Shown: positions 52,513 to 62,645, counted from the first letter of the stretch. The stretch is DNA of 64,000 nucleotides from Ruminiclostridium hungatei (GCF_002051585.1 NZ_MZGX01000002.1:186001-250000); one strand, 5' to 3'. The notes: generated by a model not told the origin, from the letters alone. Numbers and translations: made by a program.

Positions 52513-53913
52513 ATGGAAGAAAAATTGATTTATGAGCTTGACCGGCTTGATACTCATCAGACAGACAGCCTCCTTAATGAAAAACTTGCCTTTGAACTGG
52601 ATAGAAAAGCCTTAAAAAGAATAAAGTCCTCTGTCTATAAAAAGGCCGGACTCAGCAGGGCCAGGAGCCTGTTGAAAAAGGCCGCCGCCGTTGTTGCCGC
52701 CGCCATTGTCTTGCTGGCTGTATCCACCGCCCTGGTGGGAGTAGAAAATGTTGCAGAAGCTTTTTCCAGATTATTCGGTTTTATTCCGGGCTATGGGATA
52801 GTAGAGAACAATCAGGACATTAAATTCATAGCCAGGGAAAGCAAGCTGAGAGCTGAGAACAACCAGGCCATAATGACCGTACGGACCGTGCTGGCTGGGA
52901 AGAACAGCCTTAGTATTTCTTTTGAGGTAGAGAAAAAAGCTTTTGATGAAAGCAAGGCCCTGGAGGAGAAGAAGGAATTGGAGGAGCTCCTGAAGAGAGA
53001 TGCGCTGAAAAAGCCTGATATAAGGCTCTTTATAAAGGGGAAGGAGTACAGGTCATCCAGTTCCTCCACAGGAGGCGGAGGGAAATTGGAAAACACTCAT
53101 ATATACTTTGAAATCCCTGAAGAACTTATTAATGACAAAATCTCTTATACACTGGTCAATAACCAATTCGGACTGTCACTGGATTTTACACTGCAGCCCT
53201 GTGCAAGTTATGGCAGCCTGCAGGAGATCGGGCCTACTGACGTAAAAAATAACATTTCTATCACTGCGGTGCCAAAGAAGGATGGAAACAGATTGGAGGT
53301 TGAACTCTACACTGTAAATAAGAGCAAATTCAATATTTATTCCTATGCAAAGGAGGACGACAAGGGCTACAAGGGGATGGACATCAGTCTCATGACAAGC
53401 AGTGGAAGGCACGGATACAAGACCCCTGAGGGTTATATGGGGGCCAACAACAGGTTTTATTTTGATGTGAATCCGGAGGAAGCAAAACTGGTATTGAATA
53501 TCCCATACCTTATTGTGGAAGGAGCTGAAAGCAGCGTGGTTTCTCTGACTGTCCCTGAGGAGGGAAAGATACTTAAACTGAATAAGGAAGTAGCTTTCGA
53601 GGACTCCACCATGATTATAACACAGGTGGAGAAGGTGGCCAGACCGGAGAACGAATATGGAGCCCTGAGAATAAGCCTTGCCTGCAAAAACAGCAATCCC
53701 GGTATGGTTTTAAAAAATACTGCCTTTAACAGGGTCGATACTTTTGGTATAACAAAAGGCGGAGGATATTTGTCAGTTCCGGATGAAAATGGAATTATTA
53801 AAGCTATTGAATATGAGCTTGAGCAGGGGGAAAATGACAAATTAAGGTTAAATATTTCCAGACCCCAATACTATCTTTTGGGTGAATACAACCTGGAAAT
53901 AGATGGAATTTGA
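52513..53913 (+). CDS. Anti-sigma-factor-like DUF4179 membrane protein
   Basis: 466 residues: a cytoplasmic N-terminus MEEKLIYELDRLDTHQTDSL with RKALKRIKSSVYKKAG, one transmembrane helix (about residues 57-75, AAAVVAAAIVLLAVSTALVG), then a large extracellular beta-rich domain. This is the arrangement of DUF4179 anti-sigma proteins paired with ECF factors. Start 52513 is one base past the sigma stop and follows AAAGGATGG. Cell-envelope stress sensing is inferred from the pairing. Confidence 0.85.
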   Translation: MEEKLIYELDRLDTHQTDSLLNEKLAFELDRKALKRIKSSVYKKAGLSRARSLLKKAAAVVAAAIVLLAVSTALVGVENVAEAFSRLFGFIPGYGIVENNQDIKFIARESKLRAENNQAIMTVRTVLAGKNSLSISFEVEKKAFDESKALEEKKELEELLKRDALKKPDIRLFIKGKEYRSSSSSTGGGGKLENTHIYFEIPEELINDKISYTLVNNQFGLSLDFTLQPCASYGSLQEIGPTDVKNNISITAVPKKDGNRLEVELYTVNKSKFNIYSYAKEDDKGYKGMDISLMTSSGRHGYKTPEGYMGANNRFYFDVNPEEAKLVLNIPYLIVEGAESSVVSLTVPEEGKILKLNKEVAFEDSTMIITQVEKVARPENEYGALRISLACKNSNPGMVLKNTAFNRVDTFGITKGGGYLSVPDENGIIKAIEYELEQGENDKLRLNISRPQYYLLGEYNLEIDGI

Positions 53914-54069
53914 CGGCTTTACTACGTGATTTTCAACAAAAAATACAGCTTGCTTTTGGGTGCTCCATGTGAAAAATTACTTGATTAAATATGGCTTGTG
54001 AAGTATTATAATGGTATAGAGAGAATAGTGTCGAATCACTAAATTCAACGGGATTGTGAGGAGAGTTTT

Positions 54070-56328
54070 ATGAATATCAAGCCGGTCATATCAAAAATCA
54101 AGTCAGTATTGGAAACAATTGCATCATCGGCTTTAGCACTCGTAAAAAAGGTACATAAGGCAAGGGGGGACAAGGCTGGAGACGGTGGCAAACTTGACAA
54201 CCGAATAATGTCGAATTTTAACGGAAAGCCATCTGGAAAGTCTTTTCTTTTAAGGAAATTCAGAATCCAGACCAGACTTATTGCATCGTTTGTAATTTTG
54301 CTGATTGTCATGCTGCTTATTACCGGAATTTTTTCCTACAGCAGTTCAACAAATACCATAGATAATAAAGTTAAAACCTATTCACTGCAGGTTACAGGCC
54401 AGACCGGAGTTGTACTGAACAGTGAAATAACCCGTGTGGAAAACTACGTATTTGATGTGGGCCTGTCTTCGGTAATCCAGGATGCAATAACAAACCTGAA
54501 TATTGAGGACGATTTTGAAAAGCTGACCCAGTCCAGGACCATATCCGATTTTTTATCAAATAAGTTCGCAACAACAAAGGATATTCATTTCAGTGCTTTC
54601 CTGCATGGCGAAAATTATTCGCAAGTTGAAGTATACAATGCCTCTACCCTTACCTTTGACCCTGCAGTCCTTGCTGATATGAAATCGAAAAAGCTGGAGT
54701 GGGTCAATTTTAAAGTAAAGATTGGAACAGTAGAAAAAACCCTGCTGGGTGTCAGAAAGGATATAAATTCCTTGGCCAGCGGAAGTTCTGCAGCAAGAAT
54801 GGTAGTTATCCCGAAGGAAAATTTCCTTGTGACTGCATTTGAAAACCTGGATATAGGAAAGGATGAAAAGTCAGGAAAGGCGTATCCTATCTTTATTGTC
54901 GACTCAAAGGGCAATATAATTTCAGCGAGGGATACGAAAGAATATCCATTGACAACTTCCACCGAGGACACAAAGATTATTGGGGAAAAAATAAGTAAGG
55001 AAATAGAAAAGAAGTTTGGTGACGGCATAAAGTTTGAAGAAAGAAAATCCGGAAATTTAGAGATGGATTTCGATAAGAGGTCAAGCCTGGTTACTTATTC
55101 CCAGATAAGTGAAGGCAAGGACTGGTATCTGGTAACGATTGTTCCTTACAGCTTCCTGAACAGTGATGCGAACTCATTGAGAACAAATATCCTGATAATC
55201 GGAATCCTGTGCCTGCTTTTTGCGATTGTGCTATGCACAGTTATTGCCAGAAGTGTTTCAACTCCGCTAAATAAGCTTGTTTCTACTATGAAGAGAGCAA
55301 AGGAAGGCGATTTGACAAGCCAGATTCTGGATGGAGAAAATGATGAAATCGGAGAAGTCTGCAGAAACTATAATGATATGCTGTCAAACATAAATGCCCT
55401 TGTTTCCCAGGTGAGAAGGACCTCCATGGATGTGGTAGGCGCTGCTACCAAAATAGCTGCTGCTTCAGGTGCTGCATATACCTCTTCCGAGCAGGTATCC
55501 GTCACTGTTGAACAGATTGCCAGGGGTGCTACGGATCAGGCAAATGAGATTAATGACAGCGTGAGCCATATGGACAAGCTTTCTGAGGGCATCATGTATG
55601 TTGGAGACGATGTAACACAGGTTATATCCATAGCCAATAAAATAAACAGCTTAAGCGAAAATGCAACAAAAGCAATTAATGAGTTGAATATAAAGTCAAA
55701 TCAGGTCAGTGAGACTACCAACAAGGTGTCACACAATATTACAGATTTGAGCAACAGCATGAAGGAGATTCAGAAGATACTGAAGATAATGATCGGAATA
55801 TCAGAACAGACCAACCTTCTTTCGTTGAATGCTTCCATTGAGGCTGCCCGTGCCGGAGAAGCAGGAAAAGGCTTTGCTGTTGTTGCAAATGAAGTTAAAA
55901 AGCTTGCTGAACAATCCAAGGAATTTACCAGCAACATAAATAGTATAGTGGCAGCAATTGGCAAGAAGACAAATGATACGGTTGAAGAAGTTATGAATTC
56001 AAATGTTGTAGTAAATGAGCAGATACAGGCAGTTACCGGTACCGAAGAAATGTTTAAGACAGTATTCTCTGCAATGCAGGAAGTTATAGCAAACATTGAG
56101 AGAACGGAAAAATCTGTTGACAATATAATGAAATCAAAGGAAAAGGTACTTGAGTCTATGGAAAACATATCTGCTGTTGCTGAAGAATCGGCAGCAACAA
56201 CCCAGGAAATTTCCGCAAGTACCGAACAGCAGATGCTGTCTGCCGAGGAACTGTCTAAAAATGCACAGGAACTGAACGAAGTAGCGGCGGCTCTGAACAG
56301 GGAACTGGATAAATTTAAAACAGAATAA
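54070..56328 (+). CDS. Methyl-accepting chemotaxis protein with dCache-like sensor
   Basis: 752 residues. A 65-residue cytoplasmic N-terminal extension (Lys/Gly-rich, ends [18 protein letters not shown]), TM1 [19 protein letters not shown], an extracellular Cache-type domain (about residues 88-370), TM2 [24 protein letters not shown], then the signalling coiled coil with [20 protein letters not shown] and [18 protein letters not shown]. Such a long extension before TM1 is unusual. Signals to CheA. The ligand is unknown. A TATAAT sits just upstream near 54008. Confidence 0.92.
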   Translation: MNIKPVISKIKSVLETIASSALALVKKVHKARGDKAGDGGKLDNRIMSNFNGKPSGKSFLLRKFRIQTRLIASFVILLIVMLLITGIFSYSSSTNTIDNKVKTYSLQVTGQTGVVLNSEITRVENYVFDVGLSSVIQDAITNLNIEDDFEKLTQSRTISDFLSNKFATTKDIHFSAFLHGENYSQVEVYNASTLTFDPAVLADMKSKKLEWVNFKVKIGTVEKTLLGVRKDINSLASGSSAARMVVIPKENFLVTAFENLDIGKDEKSGKAYPIFIVDSKGNIISARDTKEYPLTTSTEDTKIIGEKISKEIEKKFGDGIKFEERKSGNLEMDFDKRSSLVTYSQISEGKDWYLVTIVPYSFLNSDANSLRTNILIIGILCLLFAIVLCTVIARSVSTPLNKLVSTMKRAKEGDLTSQILDGENDEIGEVCRNYNDMLSNINALVSQVRRTSMDVVGAATKIAAASGAAYTSSEQVSVTVEQIARGATDQANEINDSVSHMDKLSEGIMYVGDDVTQVISIANKINSLSENATKAINELNIKSNQVSETTNKVSHNITDLSNSMKEIQKILKIMIGISEQTNLLSLNASIEAARAGEAGKGFAVVANEVKKLAEQSKEFTSNINSIVAAIGKKTNDTVEEVMNSNVVVNEQIQAVTGTEEMFKTVFSAMQEVIANIERTEKSVDNIMKSKEKVLESMENISAVAEESAATTQEISASTEQQMLSAEELSKNAQELNEVAAALNRELDKFKTE

Positions 56329-56340
56329 CATTTATAAACA

Positions 56341-56378
56341 AAAAAAGGAGTTCTGAGATAATCAGAGCTCCTTTTTTG
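56341..56378 (+). terminator. Terminator of the chemoreceptor gene
   Basis: AAAAAAGGAG-TTCTGA / TCAGAG-CTCCTTTTTT, a stem with a five-base loop and T-run. Confidence 0.85.
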
Positions 56379-56419
56379 CTTTATAAGCAGGTTTTAAAAG
56401 ATTTACATGCCTAGAAACT

Positions 56420-57145
56420 TTATTGGACCTGAGTGCCGGAATTGCCGCTGTTGTCTTCCGGGCCCTGGATTGCCTGCATGACGGTAATTCTGGATATTGT
56501 GTCCTTATCATCCTCCGAATACCATATTTGAAGGATGTTTCCCTTGACAAGGTCTGAGACTTTCAAGTCGGATTTTTCCGAACCATTGTCATTGCCGGGC
56601 CTTCCTCCCATAGCTGTTATTGAGACACCCTCGGGTACTGTTATGGTCTTTGTCTCGCCGGTATACTCCATAATTCTTGCCTGGCGCTGTCCGTTTCCCT
56701 GAGATCTGTCTCCGCTTCCGCGCCTTTCGCCCCCGTTCTCGGGAGCTTGATTCCCGGAACGCCTTGCCGGATTGGTGCCCTGAGCAGGATTATCTCCTGA
56801 TTTCGCCGGGCCGCTGTCTCCAGCCGGTCCGCCTATAGCCCCGGGGCTGCTGTTCCCGGAGGGCGGGACTCCGTTTCTGCTGAAGGAGGGCATTTTTACA
56901 AGCTTCAAGGTTATCTGATTACCTGAAACAGAGGTTATTTCACCGGTCACATCTGCCGGCTGACCTTGATTCCAGCCTCCGAAGCCACCTGCTCCTCCTC
57001 TTCTTGAATCTTGACCTGTAAAATTGGAAACTGAGCCTGACTGATTATCTGAAAACTGATTAGCAGCCGTAGGATTGCCGGAACCACAGGCCGCCAGAGT
57101 CAGCATGAATGTGGACACCAAAACGGCACTTATTAATTTTTTCAC
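56420..57145 (-). CDS. Lipoprotein, Gly/Pro/Asn-rich, unknown function
   Basis: 241 residues with a lipoprotein signal MKKLISAVLVSTFMLTLAAC, lipid on Cys20. The mature protein is low-complexity (GGAGGFGGWNQGQ, GNSSPGAIGGPAGDSG) with two ordered pieces: DVTGEITSVSGNQITLKLV, an OB-like strand pattern, and a C-terminal block SDLKVSDLVKGNILQIWY. It resembles secreted DUF5666-like proteins. Divergent from the small chemoreceptor gene, 148 bases away. The start follows AAAGGGGTAT. Confidence 0.8.
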   Translation of the reverse strand: MKKLISAVLVSTFMLTLAACGSGNPTAANQFSDNQSGSVSNFTGQDSRRGGAGGFGGWNQGQPADVTGEITSVSGNQITLKLVKMPSFSRNGVPPSGNSSPGAIGGPAGDSGPAKSGDNPAQGTNPARRSGNQAPENGGERRGSGDRSQGNGQRQARIMEYTGETKTITVPEGVSITAMGGRPGNDNGSEKSDLKVSDLVKGNILQIWYSEDDKDTISRITVMQAIQGPEDNSGNSGTQVQ

Positions 57146-57293
57146 AGAACATACCCCTTTCTTTCATTTATTAATCACATTACACAGATATAATACATTT
57201 TAAATAAGAACATTCTGTGAAGAAAATATTGTAAATTTATGAACATTTTGAATGATCTGATTATCAAACTACTATGGGACAAGGAGAATGTTA

Positions 57294-58640
57294 ATGAAAA
57301 AAATGGGTATGGCTTCAAAAATAGTAACGCTGTCAATAATCAACTCACTGGTGGTGGCTGTGATTAATGTAGGTGCTTCGGTAATTATGAAAAACGGCAT
57401 GGGAGGAGGGGACCCGGCTTCTGCTGTGGGAGCGGCACAGAACGGAGATCCCGGAGGTTCCGGGACACTTTCCTTCCTGCCGCCTGCGCAAGTACTTATT
57501 GGACTGCTGATTTCAATGCTATTGGGAATAGTAATGTCATACATAGTTGGAAAGGTAATTTCAAAACCCATTATACGAGTTACAGGTATAACAAAAAAGA
57601 CTGCAGAATTTGATCTGACTGAGGACATCTCAGTAGAGGAAAATTTCAAATCCGGGGACGAAAGCCGGGAAATGGCAGAAGCTCTTATGTCCACCAGGTC
57701 TGCACTGAAGAAAATGGCTTTCAGGGTCAAGAGTATTTCAGATGCCCTTTCATCCCATTCACATAGTCTCAGCAAGACAACAGAGGAGAATGTGCTGTCC
57801 ATTACGCAGGTAGTCAACACCATTGCCGAGGTTGCAGAAGGAAACAGCAGTCAGGCAGAGACTATCGGCAATATTAACCTCACGTTGGCTGAGGTTGCTG
57901 GGGTAATAGACAACATAAGTGTTGAAGCCGCAGCAGGGGCAGACAAGGCGGTGGAATCCCTGGAAACTATAGACGAAGGCCAGAAGGCTGTTGACGTGCA
58001 GTCGCAGAAGATGGAGGAGAATGTAAGGGTTACACTTGAAACCAGTGCTTCAATAGGCGAGTTAAGCGAAATGATCAGCCAGGTATCAAGTACTATTGAA
58101 ATAATAACGTCAATTGCAGAACAGACAAATCTTCTTGCCCTTAATGCAGCAATTGAGGCTGCCAGGGCCGGTGAGGCGGGAAAAGGCTTTTCAGTGGTGT
58201 CCGATGAGATAAGGAAACTTGCGGAAGAATCAGCCAAGGCGGCCAAAGTGATTATAGAACTTACTAATGCAACAACCCAAAAAACCAATAAGGTTGTTGA
58301 AAATATAAATACCGCCAATGTTTTAATGAACCAGCAGCAGCAGGCTCTATCCATTACACAGTCAGCCTTCGTCAAAATCAAGAGCTCCTATGCCGGTATT
58401 GTGAACAGCCTTAAAACCACAGCCAGTGAAATTGAAAATGTAAACAAAAAGTCGAAATCCATCTCGGAGAGAACCCATGATATGGCAGCCACAGCCGAGG
58501 AATCCGCTGCTAGTATGCAGGAAATATCTGCTACAGGTCAGGAGCAGCTCGCTTCCATTGAAACAATAGCCCAATCATCAAGGGAATTGTCGGAGCTGGC
58601 AGGGGAACTTGACAGAGAAATCAGAATATTCAGAATATAA
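57294..58640 (+). CDS. Methyl-accepting protein without a sensor domain
   Basis: 448 residues: TM1 ([23 protein letters not shown]), an external loop of only about 50 residues rich in Gly, TM2 ([22 protein letters not shown]), HAMP-like, and the signalling domain with [38 protein letters not shown] and [14 protein letters not shown]. It lacks a ligand domain, so it may sense via the membrane or a partner, perhaps the adjacent lipoprotein. ATG 57294 is used because AAGGAG is seven bases upstream; ATG 57288 lies too close. Confidence 0.9.
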   Translation: MKKMGMASKIVTLSIINSLVVAVINVGASVIMKNGMGGGDPASAVGAAQNGDPGGSGTLSFLPPAQVLIGLLISMLLGIVMSYIVGKVISKPIIRVTGITKKTAEFDLTEDISVEENFKSGDESREMAEALMSTRSALKKMAFRVKSISDALSSHSHSLSKTTEENVLSITQVVNTIAEVAEGNSSQAETIGNINLTLAEVAGVIDNISVEAAAGADKAVESLETIDEGQKAVDVQSQKMEENVRVTLETSASIGELSEMISQVSSTIEIITSIAEQTNLLALNAAIEAARAGEAGKGFSVVSDEIRKLAEESAKAAKVIIELTNATTQKTNKVVENINTANVLMNQQQQALSITQSAFVKIKSSYAGIVNSLKTTASEIENVNKKSKSISERTHDMAATAEESAASMQEISATGQEQLASIETIAQSSRELSELAGELDREIRIFRI

Positions 58641-58773
58641 GTCCTCAGAAAATTGGTAAGCTTGTATAGAAATATTAATATTGAGCAATTATACTTAATT
58701 GTGTTTGGTATAATATAATAATCAAGCTAAATATATGGCTTATCAGTATTTTAGGACAGGAGTTCAGTATTTC

Positions 58774-59649
58774 ATGAGACGTATGTTAAGAATAATGGCG
58801 GCGGGTGTGGCTTTGATATTGCTGTCGGCCTGCGGAGGACAATATCAGGGAGCTTCAGAGGCGGGACACAATGGAAAAACCGTATCGGCATCCGGCTATA
58901 AAGCAGGAGGAGAGTTCAGGAACACAAGCGGTTCAGACGGTGGCTTGGCAGAGCTGGCTTCAAATGCCGGGATTAAAAAAGCCCAGCAGGGAAAGAAGCT
59001 GCAGCTTGAAGGGCTGAACATTTGTATAGACCCGGGACATGGAAAGGTTACGAAGAAGATTAAAAAAACAGAACCTGTGGCACCCGGTTCAACTGTGATG
59101 AAAGCTGCCACAGCCGTGGGAACTTCAGGGGCAGCAACAAAAATAACTGAAGAAAGTCTTAACCTGGCGGTTTCATTGAAGTTGAAAAAGGCTCTGTCTG
59201 AAAAAGGGGCTAAGCTGATCATGGTCAGGGAGACAGATGTATGCAACATGACCAATGTGGAAAGAACGGAATTCTGGAACAAATCAGGTGCAGACCTGAC
59301 CATAAGGATTCATGCAAACGGATCGGATAACAGCAAGGTTTCGGGAATGCTTATGCTGATTCCAGGCAATAAGTATATAAAAGACAAAGCTATGCTGGAA
59401 AAAAGCGCAAAGGCCGGCCAGTATATAATGGAAGCTGTTCTCGGAAAGACAAAAGCCAGATCCCAGGGAATCGTAAAGAGCAGTGATATGACGGGCTTTA
59501 ACTGGTCAAAGATACCGGTTGTACTTCTGGAAATGGGCTTTATGACCAATCCGGAGGAGGACAGGCTCCTTAATACGCCGGACTATCAGGACAAAATCGT
59601 TGCCGGAATAGTTGAAGGAATAGAAAGATATAGCAGCTATTTAAACTGA
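58774..59649 (+). CDS. N-acetylmuramoyl-L-alanine amidase (Amidase_3), lipoprotein
   Basis: 291 residues. Lipoprotein signal MRRMLRIMAAGVALILLSAC, then a linker and the Amidase_3 domain: GLNICIDPGHGK (zinc His), TEESLNLAVSLKLKKAL (zinc Glu), RIHANGSDN (zinc His) and VLLEMGFMTNPEED (catalytic Glu). Cleaves the amide between muramic acid and the stem peptide. ATG 58774 is preferred over 58735 because it starts the signal peptide and AGGAG precedes it. Ends with a terminator. Confidence 0.9.
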   Translation: MRRMLRIMAAGVALILLSACGGQYQGASEAGHNGKTVSASGYKAGGEFRNTSGSDGGLAELASNAGIKKAQQGKKLQLEGLNICIDPGHGKVTKKIKKTEPVAPGSTVMKAATAVGTSGAATKITEESLNLAVSLKLKKALSEKGAKLIMVRETDVCNMTNVERTEFWNKSGADLTIRIHANGSDNSKVSGMLMLIPGNKYIKDKAMLEKSAKAGQYIMEAVLGKTKARSQGIVKSSDMTGFNWSKIPVVLLEMGFMTNPEEDRLLNTPDYQDKIVAGIVEGIERYSSYLN

Positions 59650-59700
59650 TAAAAAAGTCAATCGTGATTGATTTCATGAAATAGTTATCTCGCAAAATTT

Positions 59701-59740
59701 AAAGCGGCCGGCAATGACATGACGGGCCGCTTTAATTGCG
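59701..59740 (+). terminator. Terminator between the amidase and convergent glnB
   Basis: AAAGCGGCC / GGCCGCTTT then TAATTG, a stem with a moderate loop. Confidence 0.65.
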
Positions 59741-59779
59741 TGTCAATTTTGAATATTGCTGCATTGGTATGGAATACCG

Positions 59780-60121
59780 TCAGCCGATGGCATCCGTACC
59801 CTCTTCACCGGTTCTGATCCTGTAACACTCTTCTACAGTCTGTACGAAAATCTTGCCGTCGCCTATCTTACCTGTTCTGGCAACCTTCATAACAGCATCA
59901 ATGGTAGGTTTGACAAATTCATCATTAACTGCGATTTCAAATCTTACCTTTGTAAGCAGGTTTACTGTATTTACGTTGCCTCTGTAGCTCTCGGTGTAGC
60001 CCATTTGCTGACCGCAGCCCTTAACGTGTGAAACTGTCATTTTATGTATCTGAGCCTCAAATAAAGCCGCCTTTACATCTTCTACGGCTTCAGGCCTTAC
60101 AATCGCAATAACCATTTTCAT
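59780..60121 (-). CDS. glnB: P-II nitrogen regulatory protein with altered T-loop
   Basis: 113 residues: MKMVIAIVRPEAVEDVKAAL, T-loop GYTESYRGNVNTVNLL, and the C-terminal ATP/effector block ARTGKIGDGKIFVQTVEE with YRIRTGEEG. Tyr46 is present but position 51, the uridylylated Tyr of enteric P-II, is Asn. So control is by ligand (ADP/ATP/2-oxoglutarate) only. The start has AGGAGGAAATATGAC. It is the second gene after amtB in the operon (51 bases), so it probably gates the transporter. Confidence 0.93.
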   Translation of the reverse strand: MKMVIAIVRPEAVEDVKAALFEAQIHKMTVSHVKGCGQQMGYTESYRGNVNTVNLLTKVRFEIAVNDEFVKPTIDAVMKVARTGKIGDGKIFVQTVEECYRIRTGEEGTDAIG

Positions 60122-60172
60122 GTCATATTTCCTCCTCACATGTATATCCCTATGGATTATATAAATCAAGAG

Positions 60173-61354
60173 TTAAAGTGTCTGCTCCGGATTTGCATCT
60201 ATCCTGTGAAAGGTCAGATCCGTTCCCACCAGCTCTTCCTGTTCACTTATTCTTATGCCTGCTACCGCATCGATTACCTTATACAGCACAAAACCTGCAG
60301 CAAACGCATAGACCAGAGCTAACAGCGAACCAGTAAGCTGAGACATAAAGCTCAGATCATAAACACCACCTAAAGCTTTTCTTCCGAAAATACCTGCTGC
60401 AATTCCCCCCCAGGTACCATTTATGCCATGCAATGGCCAGACACCCAAAACATCATCAATCTTCCATTTAGTTTCAAGCTCGAAAAAAATAATAAATATA
60501 AGACCGGCAATTGCACCTATAAACAATGCGGCAAAGGGGTGCACCACATCTGAACCGGCACAGATTGCAATCAGGCCGGCCAGTGCTCCGTTGTGAGTAA
60601 AACCCACATCATTCTTTGAGAAAATGAGGCCCGACATGGTGCCGCCTACCATGGCCATCAGTGAGTTCAGGACAACAAGACCTGAAATAGCATTTACATT
60701 TTGAGCGCTCATTACATTAAAGCCGAACCAGCCCACTATGAGAATCCAACTTCCGAGAGTCAAAAAAGGAATATTGCTTGGCCTTGTATTGAAACGCCCG
60801 CCAAACCTGCCTTTTCTTGGTCCAAGAATAATTATTGCGGCAAGGGCAATCCAGCCTCCCAGAGAATGGACTACAACCGAACCTGCAAAGTCGTGGAAGG
60901 GAGCGCCGAATATCTTTTCAAAAAAAGACCCCTTTTGTCCCATAAAGGAATTTTGACCCCATACCAGGCTTTCAAACAGGGGGTATATAACTCCTCCCAG
61001 AAAAACTGCTGCCAGAGACTGTGTAAAAAATTTCATCCTTCCTACAACTCCGCCTGAGATAATGGCAGGTATACATGCTGCGAAGCCCAGCAGGAAAAAG
61101 AATCTGACCAGTTCGATTCCGTTTTGTTGTGTAAAAAGACTGTTGTTGGTATAGAGTACAATTCCATATGATATGGGAAAACCAATTATAAAATATGCAA
61201 CTGTGGTAACGGACCAATCGAAAATAATTTTATTGAAAGCATTTACCTGATTCTTTCTGCTGACACTGCCAGCCTCAAGAAAGGCAAAACCGGCGTGCAT
61301 AGCCAGGATCATAACTGCGCCCAGCATTAAAAACAATACATTGATTGAACTCAT
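60173..61354 (-). CDS. amtB: Ammonium transporter
   Basis: 393 residues with 11 helices. Motifs: FAFLEAGSVSRKNQVNAF, HDFAGSVVVHSLGGWIALAA (His of the pore), AGLIAICAG, and the second pore His in LHGINGTWGGIAAGIFG. Conducts NH3/NH4+. Start 61354 follows AAGGAG. Transcribed with glnB behind it. The leader upstream carries an attenuator-like structure. Confidence 0.95.
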   Translation of the reverse strand: MSSINVLFLMLGAVMILAMHAGFAFLEAGSVSRKNQVNAFNKIIFDWSVTTVAYFIIGFPISYGIVLYTNNSLFTQQNGIELVRFFFLLGFAACIPAIISGGVVGRMKFFTQSLAAVFLGGVIYPLFESLVWGQNSFMGQKGSFFEKIFGAPFHDFAGSVVVHSLGGWIALAAIIILGPRKGRFGGRFNTRPSNIPFLTLGSWILIVGWFGFNVMSAQNVNAISGLVVLNSLMAMVGGTMSGLIFSKNDVGFTHNGALAGLIAICAGSDVVHPFAALFIGAIAGLIFIIFFELETKWKIDDVLGVWPLHGINGTWGGIAAGIFGRKALGGVYDLSFMSQLTGSLLALVYAFAAGFVLYKVIDAVAGIRISEQEELVGTDLTFHRIDANPEQTL

Positions 61355-61458
61355 GTATTTATTGCTCCTTTCAAAATTCAATTAAACAGCACAAAGGAAT
61401 TAATCAGAAACACGCCATTGTATTTCGGTCGAAAAAAGATTAAATAAGATTTCCAGAA

Positions 61459-61520
61459 ATAAAAAAAGAAGATTATCTCTTCTTTAATATTTTTATATCT
61501 GAAGAGAGCGTCATTGCTCT
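61459..61520 (-). promoter_or_regulatory. Attenuator-like leader of amtB-glnB (A1/G4 hexaloop and terminator)
   Basis: On the minus strand the leader forms AGAGC-AATGAC-GCTCT (61520-61505), a hexaloop with A at loop position 1 and G at 4, the features of ANTAR-protein target hairpins. About 20 nt later comes a terminator: AAAGAAGA-GATAA-TCTTCTTT then a T-run (61485-61459). CTCTTC after the first hairpin can instead pair with GAAGAG of the terminator, giving mutually exclusive folds. The second ANTAR hairpin is not clear. Confidence 0.45.
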
Positions 61521-61543
61521 GTGAAATTTTTGATTGCATAAAA

Positions 61544-61572
61544 ATTCTAATACAAAATATTCCTAAAAGCAA
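61544..61572 (-). promoter_or_regulatory. Promoter of amtB-glnB
   Basis: TTGCTT (61572-61567), 17 bp, TAGAAT (61549-61544), sigma-A-like, directly upstream of the attenuator-like leader. Confidence 0.5.
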
Positions 61573-61612
61573 GTGTATTTTTAAATAAGTGTTTTACAAA
61601 TTTTATATAATT

Positions 61613-61640
61613 TTGTACAATTATACTTGGTGTCTATAAT
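61613..61640 (+). promoter_or_regulatory. Promoter of the hypothetical gene at 61675
   Basis: TTGTAC (61613-61618), 16 bp, TATAAT (61635-61640), 35 bases before the start. Confidence 0.6.
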
Positions 61641-61674
61641 ATAATTATACAAGCATGGACTAGAGGAGTAAAAT

Positions 61675-62532
61675 ATGGTTATTTCTGATAAGCCGTTTGC
61701 TGCTGAGCCAATTATTGATGTAAATGTCTTGAAAAGTCAATTTCACCAGTATTACAACTGTTTGAACGAAGATGAAATCCAGCCATACAAAATTATATGG
61801 TGCTCCAGGCTGACGCTGCATTATCGGGCAGATGCACCGGAAAAGCTCTTATTGATATATGGCTCGTTGCTGGTAATAATCAAAAATATTAATGGAACCC
61901 TGTCAAAGCTGAAACTTGATTATAAGGATATAAACTTTCTTGTGGAAGAAACAGGCTCAACAGTCAATTGCATAACCATTGATTATAAATCAGGGCTGAA
62001 GGAACGGATTTTTTATGATTCCATTGTAAGCAAGCTGGTCAATGATTTGCTGCTTGAACTGCGTAAAAAATTAGCTCAAAAAGTGCCCGAGGTGCACAGG
62101 GATTATTTACCCGATCCGGCTTTTTCTGATGCGGAGGAAAATAATTATGCAGGGGCACTTGTGGCCAGAGCTGCGGTAATGGATAAGTCATCAGTGTTGT
62201 GCAGCCTGAAGCAGAAGAAGCTGTACGATCATCCGGGTCTGCTTTTTAGAAAGGTCATTACCCGGACACATTTTACAATTGTATGCCAAAAAGAAATACT
62301 CATTTTTATGGAGCAGACAAATACCAGAGAAAATCACAATATAGAAGGTGAGCTGCTTTATATTTCCTTGAGTTCCCTGCGAAATGTTTCACTGGAGGCA
62401 ACAGGAAAAGGCATGCTGTTAAAGTATATTTTCACTGCTGAGCGGATTGTTGAGCTGTTTTATGAAAATGAAAGAACCGATAAGCTTTTGAAAGTCATGT
62501 CATACATAAACAGCATGACAGCAATGTCATAA
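61675..62532 (+). CDS. Hypothetical protein (285 aa)
   Basis: Soluble, mixed alpha/beta, beginning MVISDKPFAAEPIIDVNVLK. Two related halves can be seen: each has a beta-rich stretch, 'KLLLIYGSLLVIIKNINGTL' and 'FTIVCQKEILIFMEQTNTRE', then a helix ending in '..KLVNDLLLEL' or '..DKLLKVMSYI', so each half may form a PH-like fold. No recognised domain, membrane segment or signal. It lies just upstream of hexokinase in the same direction (113 bases). Start by AGGAG. Confidence 0.7.
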   Translation: MVISDKPFAAEPIIDVNVLKSQFHQYYNCLNEDEIQPYKIIWCSRLTLHYRADAPEKLLLIYGSLLVIIKNINGTLSKLKLDYKDINFLVEETGSTVNCITIDYKSGLKERIFYDSIVSKLVNDLLLELRKKLAQKVPEVHRDYLPDPAFSDAEENNYAGALVARAAVMDKSSVLCSLKQKKLYDHPGLLFRKVITRTHFTIVCQKEILIFMEQTNTRENHNIEGELLYISLSSLRNVSLEATGKGMLLKYIFTAERIVELFYENERTDKLLKVMSYINSMTAMS

Positions 62533-62645
62533 CTGCTTATAAGCCATGTAAAATCACGATTCTTTCTTGACCAAAAGACGCATATAAAATACAATCAGAA
62601 TATTAGGTAAATTATTTATACAAACTATAGGATAAGAGGTGGAAT

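Noticed and set aside
61355-61674. Sigma-54 promoter for amtB-glnB
   Set aside because: No TGGCAC-N5-TTGC match was found; a sigma-A-like promoter and attenuator-like leader fit better.
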